A stretch of DNA of 64,000 bases, from the NCBI RefSeq assembly GCF_029813835.1, contig NZ_JARVKV010000005.1, positions 62,001-126,000 of the forward strand, given 5' to 3'. The notes beneath the pieces are model-generated. The model did not search any database and had not been told where the DNA came from. It worked only from the letters and a program-made list of their open reading frames with translations. The position numbers and the translations under genes were made by a program. The stretch is from Streptomyces sp. DH37. Lineage in GTDB: Bacteria; Actinomycetota; Actinomycetes; Streptomycetales; Streptomycetaceae. Shown here in pieces: positions 15,763-23,018 of this stretch; position 1 is the stretch's first letter, and each line of letters opens with the position of its first letter.

Positions 15763-16365
15763 ATGGCATCTGATGGCTTTCCCCGCGGACGGGCGGTCGT
15801 CCGTCCGCGGACGACGGGCTCCCGTACCCTGCGGCGTCTGCTCGCCCCGCTGCTGGCGGCCGCCCTCGCGCTCGCGGCCGCGGGGTGCGGTGACACCGAT
15901 GACAGGGGTGAGATCGCGGGCGGGGGCGAGGTGGACTCGCCCGGCGCGAACGCGGGGATCGGATCGGTCCTGGTGCGCTACGCCCATCTCGCCGAGCCGA
16001 CGGACGGGCCGTGGGAGACCGGCAGCGACGTTCCCCTGTACGCGCAGCTGTACGACCAGGAGCCGCCCGCCGACCGGCTGGTCTCGGCCGAGTCGCCGGC
16101 GGCGGAGTCCGTCGGGATCGTGGGGCAGGGCGGCGAGGCGGTCGAGGGCGGGGTGAAGCTGACCCCGGACACCTCGGTCGGTCTGGAGGAGGGGGGCACC
16201 TATCTGGTGCTGCGTGATGTGCGGCAGGAGATCAGGGGCGGCGACTTCGTCTGGGTGACCTTCCACTTCGAGGACGCCGGCGCGCTGTCCATGCAGGTCC
16301 CCGCCCAGCCCCCCACCGTCGACGAGGAGTCTTCGCCCCCTCCGCTGCCCACGATGACCAGGTGA
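15763..16365 (+). CDS. PCuAC-like (DUF461) lipoprotein
   Basis: A 200-residue exported lipoprotein. Basic residues, a hydrophobic core and the lipobox LAAAGC place the lipidated Cys at residue 42. The mature part resembles periplasmic copper chaperone PCu(A)C. VLVRYAHLAEPTDG is the first strand, RLVSAESPAAESVGI follows, and TYLVLRDVRQEIRGGDFVWV with the final FEDAGALSMQV strand matches the family C-terminus. The His and Met copper ligands expected in PCuAC are not evident (VEGGVKL and TYLVL replace His/Met-containing strands), so metal binding may be lost. AAGGAG lies five bases before the ATG. It appears monocistronic. Confidence 0.75.
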   Translation: MASDGFPRGRAVVRPRTTGSRTLRRLLAPLLAAALALAAAGCGDTDDRGEIAGGGEVDSPGANAGIGSVLVRYAHLAEPTDGPWETGSDVPLYAQLYDQEPPADRLVSAESPAAESVGIVGQGGEAVEGGVKLTPDTSVGLEEGGTYLVLRDVRQEIRGGDFVWVTFHFEDAGALSMQVPAQPPTVDEESSPPPLPTMTR

Positions 16366-16595
16366 CCGCTGCCGGTGCCCGTCCCCGGCGCGGAGCCCGG
16401 AGCCCGGAGACGAGGACCGCGGGCTGTAGCGGCCGAGGCGGTGGCGCGGCCCGTCCCCGGGACGGCCGAACACCGCCTCGGGCTGTTCCCGGCGCGGGTG
16501 GGAGGAGACCCGGTACCCGGTCCCCGGAGAACGACATCCCGGTACCGCCCGGGGGGACGAGACTGGTCCGGAGCACGGCGGAAACCCGGCTCACC

Positions 16596-17201
16596 ATGGC
16601 CGACACCACCACGCTCCTCGAGCGCGCCTGCCGTACCGCCGCCGACCTGATCAGAACCGGAGCCCTCGTCTCCGCGACGGCCGCCGTCTTCTTCTCCCTG
16701 GAAGGGGTCTTCCGCTTCGGGCTGCTGCTCCTGGCCCTGCTGGTGCCCCGGCTCGCCGGGCTGCGAAGCCCCGTCGACCTGCTGGTGTGCGTGGTCCTGT
16801 CGGTGGCGGCCTGGTCCTCGCCGGCGAACTGGTACGAGCTCGCCCCCTGGTACGACACGGCCCTGCACCTGGTCACGCCCGGCACGGTCGCGGTGACCCT
16901 GCACCTGCTGCTGATCCGTGCGCGTCTGCTGCCCTCCCCGAGGGCGCGCGGGCTGCGGATCGCCTCGGCGCCCCTGCTCACCGTCTGCCTGGGCTGCACC
17001 GTGGCGCTGCTGTGGGAGCTGTACGAGTGGTTCGCCGAGAAGGTGCTCGGCGCGGCGATCGTCGTGGGCTACGACGACACCGTCCTCGACATGGCCGCCG
17101 GCCTCACCGGTTCCCTGGTCGCCGGAGGGCTCCTGGTCTCCTGGGCCCACAGCGGGCCCCGCGCGCACCGCGACCGGGACACCGGCCCCCTGCCGGGATG
17201 A
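16596..17201 (+). CDS. DUF2238/YjdF-like membrane protein
   Basis: A 201-residue protein with about five hydrophobic segments (about 20-45, 48-68, 70-82, 88-112, 124-145 and 165-182). Polar signatures at membrane borders, WYDTALHLVTPG, LLWELYEWFAEKVLG and YDDTVLDMAAGLTGS, follow the W-D-H, E-x-x-E-W and D-T-x-x-D pattern of the DUF2238 family, whose function is unknown. The ribosome binding site is weak. It is flanked by the lipoprotein upstream (230-base gap) and an RsbW-like gene downstream (235-base gap), so it is probably transcribed alone. Confidence 0.7.
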   Translation: MADTTTLLERACRTAADLIRTGALVSATAAVFFSLEGVFRFGLLLLALLVPRLAGLRSPVDLLVCVVLSVAAWSSPANWYELAPWYDTALHLVTPGTVAVTLHLLLIRARLLPSPRARGLRIASAPLLTVCLGCTVALLWELYEWFAEKVLGAAIVVGYDDTVLDMAAGLTGSLVAGGLLVSWAHSGPRAHRDRDTGPLPG

Positions 17202-17436
17202 CGCGCGGCCCGCGGCCGTCGGCGTGACCGGGCCGGCGGCCCGCAGGCCCGGGATCGGTCGGCGTGTGGCCGAGAGGCGCCTCGGGGACATCCGGGAGGG
17301 GGCGGGGCAGTGCTCACAGGATCGGCGGACGGACGCGCTTCGCCGTCGCGGGCGCGGTGTGGGCGGGAGCCGGCGGGGTACACAGCGGCGGGATCATGCC
17401 AGGAGGTGGGCGGGGCCAAGGCGTGGAGGTGCCGTG

Positions 17437-17904
17437 GTGGAGCAGTTGCCGCCGGGTGGTGGGCGGGCCGTGCCGGAGCCGTCCATGTGGTCGGGCGCGG
17501 CCTACGGCGGTGAGACGGAATCGATCGCGGCCGCCCGGGGCCTCGTGGCCGATTTCCTGGACCGCGTCCGGCGGGTGCGGGGCGTGGAGGTGTCCGTCCC
17601 GGTGGCCGGTGCGGCCGAGCTGGTGGTCAGCGAACTGGTGACCAACGCGTGCAAGTACGCGCCGGGGCCGTGCACCGTGGAGGTGGAGCTGACCGGAGCC
17701 GTCCTGCAGATCGTGGTGCGGGACACCGAGCCGGTGCTGCCGATCGCCCGGGCGGCCGAGCCGGGCCGGGTCGGCCAGCACGGCCTGGAACTCGTCCTGG
17801 CGCTGTGCGAGGGCGTGGAGATGCAGCGGGAGCCGGTGGGCAAGCGGATCACCGCCCGGATCGCCCTCGAACCCGCCGACGACCGTCCCGCGGCGGGCGG
17901 GTGA
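17437..17904 (+). CDS. RsbW-like ATP-binding (HATPase_c_2) protein
   Basis: A 155-residue single-domain GHKL ATPase of the kind abundant in Streptomyces as anti-sigma or anti-anti-sigma kinases. SELVTNACKYA contains the N-box Glu66 and Asn70 that bind Mg-ATP. The usual D-x-G-x-G box is degenerate (VVRDTEPVLP), while VGQHGLELVLALCEG and GKRITARI match the later ATP-lid region. GTG 17437 has GGAGG seven bases upstream; GTG 17434 is an alternative. No sigma factor or antagonist gene is adjacent, so the partner is unknown. The weak G1 box leaves ATPase activity uncertain. Confidence 0.8.
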   Translation: MEQLPPGGGRAVPEPSMWSGAAYGGETESIAAARGLVADFLDRVRRVRGVEVSVPVAGAAELVVSELVTNACKYAPGPCTVEVELTGAVLQIVVRDTEPVLPIARAAEPGRVGQHGLELVLALCEGVEMQREPVGKRITARIALEPADDRPAAGG

Positions 17905-19468
17905 GGCAGAAAGGGAGCGCCCCGCCCGCAGGGTGGCAGGGGGTGCGGGCCGTGCCGCCGCCGGGGGAGCACGGCCCGGCCCGACGGCGTTGCGCCCGGC
18001 CGGGAGCTGCTTGACGGTTCGGCGGCTGGCCGCGTCGCGGCGGCTGCGCCTGCGCCGCGTTCGGGTGCGCACCGACGCCTCGCTCCCGGGCCCGGTTCCG
18101 GCACCGGGGCCGGGTGACGGCGGAGCCGGTCTTCGGTGCCCGAATATCGGCCCGGCACCGCGATCCCGCCGTGGCCGTGGCCGTGACCGTGGTCGACGGA
18201 TCCGATCCGGCGGCCGCAGTCACCCGCCCCGTCGCGCCGGAGGCTCTCCCGCCCCGCTCCACTGCTGCCCGGCTCCGCCCTTCAGGGCGCCCCGCGGGGT
18301 GTGACCGTCTGCCGGTTCCGACGGTGTGGCAGGGGTGGCCGGGGATCACGTGTATGCGGCGGACGGACGGCCGCCGGCCGCAGCCACGTCGCCCGCCCGC
18401 CGACGGCGGATCCGCCGGCGAGCCGTGTGACGGGAGGCGCCGCCACATCCCGCGGACCGGCCGTGCAGCCCCGTGACCGGCCGACCGGCCAAGTGGCTTG
18501 CGGTAACGGACGTATTCGTTCTGCCGACGGAACCCCACACTCTCGTAGAGGTCGTAGGACCGGTGCGGATTCGCCGTGCCCGTGGACAGCCGGGCGGTCG
18601 TCGCGCCCTGCTCGCGAAGGCTCCGCAGCCCGTCCAGCAACAGGGCCCGGCCGATTCCCAGGCGTCGCCGGTCCGCCCGGACACTCAGCTCCTCGACCTC
18701 GCCCACGGCGCGGTCGTGACGGCGGACGGAGCAGAGGGCCACGCCGACCATGTCCCGCCCGTCCCACGCGGCCCTCCAGCATGCCGGGTCGGCGGCGCCG
18801 AGGAAGTCGCGGAAAGGCCATTCCCGAGTGAAGCCGTTGTCCGCGTACGAATCGACGACCGTCCTCCAGGCCGCGCGGTGGTGGCCCGCCCCGATCGGCC
18901 CCGTCCGTATCCCGGCCGGCGGTTCACCGCCCCGCTCGGGCAACCGCCGCAGATCGCGCAGCTCCAGCTCGACCAGGCTGAAGACACGTCGGTAGCCGGT
19001 TGCGAGCAGAAGTGCCGTGGCGTCCTCCTCGGAGGCCGCGGCGTTCGCGCCGATCATCGCCGTCCGTGCCGTTCCGTGCCGTGCGACGAGCCGGCCGATC
19101 CGCTTCTCGGCCCAGCTCAGCATGGCCGAACCGACGCCCTGGCGACGGTGCTCGGGCAGGAGGTGGCCGCGGTGCAGGTAGAGCCAGGTGCCGTCCCGCT
19201 CCCGCCACCACCGGATCGTCGCGTAGCCGACGACGCTCCCGCCGCGCACCACCAGGATCCGGTTCTCGGAAGGCTCCTCCAACCGGGCGGAGGCTTCGGC
19301 GATCTCGGCCGCCGTCGGGAGCCCCTCCACGACCGAATGGGCGTCGACCCCGTCCCGTTCGGCGCACCCCAGCCGCACCGCGGCCATGGCGTCGTGGTCG
19401 TCGTCGCCGCGATACGGCCGGAACCCGAAGCCGGCCGGAAGGTCCTGTCCTGGCGTGCCGTCCGACAT
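17849..19468 (-). CDS. Tandem GNAT acetyltransferase with an aberrant C-terminal extension
   Basis: The first 330 or so residues are two fused GNAT domains. The N-terminal one has EHRRQGVGSAM (the acetyl-CoA R/Q-x-x-G-x-G/A loop) and the C-terminal one has ADRRRLGIGRALLLDGL, then YDLYESVGFRRQNEYVRYRKP, the normal end of such proteins near 18490. The frame then continues about 210 codons through Arg/Pro/Ala-rich low-complexity sequence to 17849, antisense to the last 56 bases of the ATPase gene and across its downstream hairpin. The natural stop seems to have been lost by mutation or frameshift. Start at ATG 19468 is uncertain (no clear ribosome binding site; GTG 19513 is the alternative). Substrate unknown. 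Confidence 0.6.
   Translation of the reverse strand: MSDGTPGQDLPAGFGFRPYRGDDDHDAMAAVRLGCAERDGVDAHSVVEGLPTAAEIAEASARLEEPSENRILVVRGGSVVGYATIRWWRERDGTWLYLHRGHLLPEHRRQGVGSAMLSWAEKRIGRLVARHGTARTAMIGANAAASEEDATALLLATGYRRVFSLVELELRDLRRLPERGGEPPAGIRTGPIGAGHHRAAWRTVVDSYADNGFTREWPFRDFLGAADPACWRAAWDGRDMVGVALCSVRRHDRAVGEVEELSVRADRRRLGIGRALLLDGLRSLREQGATTARLSTGTANPHRSYDLYESVGFRRQNEYVRYRKPLGRSAGHGAARPVRGMWRRLPSHGSPADPPSAGGRRGCGRRPSVRRIHVIPGHPCHTVGTGRRSHPAGRPEGRSRAAVERGGRASGATGRVTAAAGSDPSTTVTATATAGSRCRADIRAPKTGSAVTRPRCRNRARERGVGAHPNAAQAQPPRRGQPPNRQAAPGRAQRRRAGPCSPGGGTARTPCHPAGGALPFCLTRPPRDGRRRVRGRSGR
17946..17978. terminator. Hairpin between the RsbW-like gene and the acetyltransferase
   Basis: CGGGCCGTGC pairs perfectly with GCACGGCCCG across a 13-base loop, about 40 bases past the ATPase stop and between convergent genes. 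It lies inside the aberrant 3' extension of the acetyltransferase frame, which supports the view that the extension is not natural coding sequence. Confidence 0.55.
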
Positions 19469-19694
19469 GAGGGGATGATCCCGGACTCCGGGGCGGCCCG
19501 CCACCTCGTTCACGCCGCGGCCGGGCGCGCCGCGCGTGCGGTGCGTTCCGCCGACGGGCCCGGCTGTCCTGTTCCCGGGTCCTCAACCCGCGCGCGCACG
19601 CCGTAGGGTGACGGTCGACCAGAAGGTCGCGGCGCCGTGCCGTGTTCGCTGCGGCGGAGCCGGGGCCGTGCCGGACGGAGGGCGAGGAGCACCG

Positions 19695-20474
19695 ATGGCG
19701 ACGAAGGACCCCTGGATTCGGGAACTGCGCAGGACCGAACGGCCCGCGGCGCACGTGGTCTTCTTTCCGCAGGCCGGCGGCGCCGCCACCTTCTACATAC
19801 CCTTCGCGCGGCACCTCCCCGAGAGGTTCGACGTCTCGGCCGTCCAGTACCCCGGACGGCAGGAGCGTCTCGGGGAGCCCTTCGTCACCACCGTCGAGGG
19901 CATGGCGGACCGGGCGGCGTCGTCCCTCCGGCGCTATGCAGACCGGACGACGCCGCTGGTGCTCTTCGGCCACAGCATGGGAGCGAGCGTGGCCTTCGAG
20001 ACGGCGGTCCGGCTGGCCGCCGAGGGGGCGCCGGCGCTGCGCCACCTGGTCGTCTCCGGCAGGTCCGCCCCGTCGGTGCCGCTGGACGACCAGGTGTACC
20101 GCGGCACGGACCAGGAGATCCTCGACCATCTCGTCGAGCTGGGCGGAACCGACGCCGAGATCATCCGCGACCCGGACCTCGTGGCCCTGTTCATGCCCGC
20201 CGTCCGCAACGACTACCGGGCGGTCGGACTGTACCGGCCGCTCGCGCACGCCACGGTGGACGTGCCCGTCCTGTGCCTGACGGGCGATCAGGACCCGCGG
20301 GTCACGCCCGAGGGGGCCGCCGCGTGGAAGGAGCACACGTCGGCGGACTTCCTGCTGAGGACCTTCCCCGGCGGCCACTTCTTCCTGACGGAGCACCGGG
20401 AGGCCGTGGCGCGTCTCGTGTCGGACTGCGCCGGATTCCCGAACGGGAACCCCGGTCCGGACCTCGGCGGGTGA
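19695..20474 (+). CDS. Type II thioesterase (NRPS editing)
   Basis: A 259-residue alpha/beta hydrolase of the type II thioesterase family, which clears misprimed or stalled acyl groups from carrier proteins of peptide synthetases. FFPQAGGAATFYIPFA is the oxyanion-hole region and YPGRQERL the family marker. GHSMG holds nucleophile Ser94, GDQDPRV the Asp (about 200) and PGGHFFL His228. GAGGAG lies five bases before the ATG. It sits 1.2 kb upstream of the P450 on the same strand and is the first gene of the peptide cluster visible here. It is not a cyclase: the family works in trans on carrier-bound waste, and the cyclising enzyme here is the PBP-type protein at 23019. Confidence 0.93.
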   Translation: MATKDPWIRELRRTERPAAHVVFFPQAGGAATFYIPFARHLPERFDVSAVQYPGRQERLGEPFVTTVEGMADRAASSLRRYADRTTPLVLFGHSMGASVAFETAVRLAAEGAPALRHLVVSGRSAPSVPLDDQVYRGTDQEILDHLVELGGTDAEIIRDPDLVALFMPAVRNDYRAVGLYRPLAHATVDVPVLCLTGDQDPRVTPEGAAAWKEHTSADFLLRTFPGGHFFLTEHREAVARLVSDCAGFPNGNPGPDLGG

Positions 20475-21092
20475 TCCGCGGCGGGACGGGCGGGCGCGGG
20501 GAGCGCCGGCCCGTACGTCCGTCATCCGGGCTGCGGCGCCCGCCGCATCCGGTGCCGCCTCGAAGGGGTCCGCGCCGCCGGCGAACGCGGCCGTGAGCCG
20601 GCGCCGTCCCGTACCGCCGGTGCTCTGTCGCACATGGAGTGTTTCCAAAAGAATCATGCGCCCGCGCACGCCCTGTGACCGTGCGCCCCTCCATGCGCTG
20701 CGGGGGGCCTGGCGTCAATCGGCCACCCGCGCCGGTGTCCTCCGCGTCCGGTCGTACGCGGCCCACTCGTCCCCTCCGGTGGGTCCGCCGGTGCGGAGCG
20801 GAGGCCCGGTGATCGGCCGCGGAGGCTCGCGGAGACTCGCAGAGATCCGCGTTCGCGGCCCTGGCGCGGCTTCCTCTCCTGGTGAGCGCGGTGTCGGCCG
20901 GACGCCCGCGCAGGGAACGTGAATTTTTCGCCGCTCGTGTGTTTGAGGATTGTCGCGGCGGGCACCCGATGAGCCGGTGTTCCGGGCCAGTCGGCGGTGC
21001 GGGGATCGCGTCGCACTGAAGCTACTCGTCGGTCACGGAAAGCCGACCGTAAATCGACTCTCCGTTACCCTCGGGGGGTTGCTATCGAGTGA

Positions 21093-21112
21093 CCCACAGT
21101 GAAGACTGTGGG
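21093..21112. promoter_or_regulatory. Inverted repeat in the cluster leader
   Basis: CCCACAG-TGAAGA-CTGTGGG is a perfect 7-6-7 inverted repeat inside the AT-richer patch upstream of the core genes. It could be an operator or a short RNA hairpin; the sequence does not decide. Confidence 0.4.
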
Positions 21113-21200
21113 CGAATTCGACGGGGGGCGACGATGCCTGGGGCTCGTACTGTGCCGACGCTCGGGCAGGCCTTGCCAGGCGCACGTGATCCCTCGCCGT

Positions 21201-21236
21201 GTTCACTGAGTTCACGGAGTTCATGGGGTTCACGAA
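21201..21236. repeat. Four tandem 9-base repeats
   Basis: GTTCACTGA, GTTCACGGA, GTTCATGGG and GTTCACGAA follow without spacing. The period (9) is a multiple of three, but no accepted gene uses it. It may be a multi-site regulator target or simple replication slippage. Confidence 0.55.
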
Positions 21237-21706
21237 CTTCGCGGGCGTCACGGGCCTCCGTCCCGTGCGGGTCCGCCGCCCGTTCGTGTGCCGGGGGAAG
21301 TCCACGCAGTGGTTGCGCGGAAGGTTTCACTGGGGGGTTTGCGATGCCGGCTTTGCCCGCGAGACAGGCGTCACCGTCCGTCCACGGACAGGTGAAGGGC
21401 CGGGGTGCGATTCGGCGAACGTGTTGATCCGGCCCTGAGCGGCCCCGGTGACGGGTGATCGGCATCCGTACGGCCCGACGGGGACGCCGTCGGCGGAGCC
21501 GTGTGTCGCGCCGTCCGCGACGGGCGGGCGAACCGGCCGGCGGCGCGGCCGACGAGCGGAACGCACGCCGCAGCGCCGCCGCTCCCCGCCACGGCGGGAT
21601 CCGGGCCCGCCCGGGATGCCGTGTGCGCCACCACCCCCGGCCCCACCCCCGGCCCACCGCAGCCGTCACTCCGCTGTGCCTGCGCGCCCCACCCAAGGGA
21701 GAAAAG

Positions 21707-22915
21707 GTGACCAGCAACCAACTGATACAGGCCCCCTCGGTCTTCGACACGCTGACCGACCAGTGGCGGACCTTACGCGCGGCCGAACCCGTGCTGTACG
21801 ACGAGAGACAGGCGACCTGGCGGGTCGTGGACCACCAGGGCGTCGCCGCCGTACTCGCCGACCCGGCGACGTACTCCTCGGACCTCTCCCCGATCACCCC
21901 CACCCAGGAGGACTTCGAGGCGTTCCGCCAGGGCAACTTCGTCGGCATGGACCCGCCGGAGCACCGCAAGCTCCGCACCCTGGTGAGCCAGGCGTTCACC
22001 CCGCGAACGGTGCACGGACTGGAACCGCGCATCGAGGAGGTGTGCGCACGACTGCTGGACGCCGTCGCGGACCGCGACCGGTTCGACCTGGTCGACGCGC
22101 TGGCCTACCCCCTCCCCATCATCGTGATCGCCGAACTGCTCGGCATTCCGGCCGACGACCACAAGCTGTTCCAGGAGTGGGCGAGCACCCTGTTCGGCGG
22201 CGACCAGCTCGGCGAGACGCTCGACATGGCCGACCTGGAGCGGGCGCTGGAGGCCATCGCCCCGACCGTGCGCGAGATGAACGGCTACGTCCTGGACCAC
22301 ATCCGCCACCGCCGCGCGCACCCCGGGGACGACCTCACCAGCAGGCTCCTCGCCGCCGAGGTGGACGGCGTCCGCCTGCGGGACCAGGAGATCGTCGGCT
22401 TCGTGGCCCTGCTGCTGGTCGCCGGGCACATCACCACCACGGCCCTGCTGGGGAACGCCGTCGTGACCTTCGCCCAGCACCCCGGAACGCTCTCCGCGCT
22501 GCGCACCGACCCCGGCCGTGTGCCGGACGCCGTCGAGGAGGTGCTGCGCTGGCTGCCCCCCTTCCCCGAACTGGGCCGCCGCACCACCCGGCCGGTGGTC
22601 CTCGGCGGTCACGAGATCCCGGCCGACGCCCTCGTGATGGCCCATCTGGGCGCCGCCAACCGCGATCCGGCCCGCTTCACCGCGCCGGACACCTTCGACG
22701 TGACCCGCAGTCCCAATCCCCACCTGACCTTCGGGCACGGCATCCACTTCTGCTTCGGCGCGCCACTGGCCCGGCTGGAAGCGCGGATCGCGCTGCGCAT
22801 GATGCTTGAGCGTTTCCGCCACCTCGCGATCCCCTCGCCCGGCGAGATCGCGTACCAGAACCCGGCCGTCATCGTCGGCGTGCGCCATCTGCCGGTCGAG
22901 GTCCGCAGGCCGTAG
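21707..22915 (+). CDS. Cytochrome P450, probable tailoring oxygenase of the peptide
   Basis: A 402-residue soluble bacterial P450. The heme loop FGHGIHFCFGAPLAR has Cys349 as thiolate ligand, the K-helix E-x-x-R is Glu278-Arg281, and the I-helix reads LLLVAGHITTTALLGN with Ile242 where most P450s have Asp/Glu. From memory, the AGHITTT form occurs in P450s that act on carrier-protein-bound amino acids (NovI-like), so hydroxylation of a residue while bound to a T domain is plausible; oxidation of the finished peptide is the alternative. GTG 21707 has AAGGGAG five bases upstream. Codon 23 is TTA. The cyclase gene follows after 103 bases and reads in the same direction. Confidence 0.92.
   Translation: MTSNQLIQAPSVFDTLTDQWRTLRAAEPVLYDERQATWRVVDHQGVAAVLADPATYSSDLSPITPTQEDFEAFRQGNFVGMDPPEHRKLRTLVSQAFTPRTVHGLEPRIEEVCARLLDAVADRDRFDLVDALAYPLPIIVIAELLGIPADDHKLFQEWASTLFGGDQLGETLDMADLERALEAIAPTVREMNGYVLDHIRHRRAHPGDDLTSRLLAAEVDGVRLRDQEIVGFVALLLVAGHITTTALLGNAVVTFAQHPGTLSALRTDPGRVPDAVEEVLRWLPPFPELGRRTTRPVVLGGHEIPADALVMAHLGAANRDPARFTAPDTFDVTRSPNPHLTFGHGIHFCFGAPLARLEARIALRMMLERFRHLAIPSPGEIAYQNPAVIVGVRHLPVEVRRP
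21773..21775 (+). other. TTA leucine codon (codon 23 of the P450)
   Basis: In frame from GTG 21707, within the peptide WRTLRAA. In Streptomyces TTA is read by the developmentally controlled bldA tRNA. Confidence 0.85.
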
Positions 22916-23018
22916 CACCGGCGCCGAAGCGCCCAGCCCGCACCGCTCACCCCGCGGGCCGCTCCGCCGCTTTCCCCAGCGTTTCACCTGTGTCACACCT
23001 ATCGGGAGTCCTCTTCTC

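Larger units (their letters stand above)
20475..21706. promoter_or_regulatory. 1.2 kb gap upstream of the core biosynthetic genes
   Basis: No convincing gene in either strand. The region is AT-richer than its surroundings at 20635-20665, 20915-20960 and 21010-21110. It holds an inverted repeat (21093-21112), four 9-base repeats (21201-21236), and two copies of a G6 run followed by 6-7 bases and ATGCC (ATG at 21134 and 21342). Each of these ATGs heads only a short frame ending at 21427. It probably contains the promoter of the P450-cyclase-NRPS operon, and may hold remains of a lost regulator gene. Confidence 0.45.

Noticed and set aside
21201-21236. CRISPR-like array
   Set aside because: The repeats are 9 bases with no spacers and no cas gene in the window.
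21089-21427. Short frames with ATG at 21134 and 21342 after G6 runs, in the cluster gap
   Set aside because: Good-looking starts, but the products are short, Ser/Arg-rich and unlike any family. Reported as a curiosity of the region rather than as genes.
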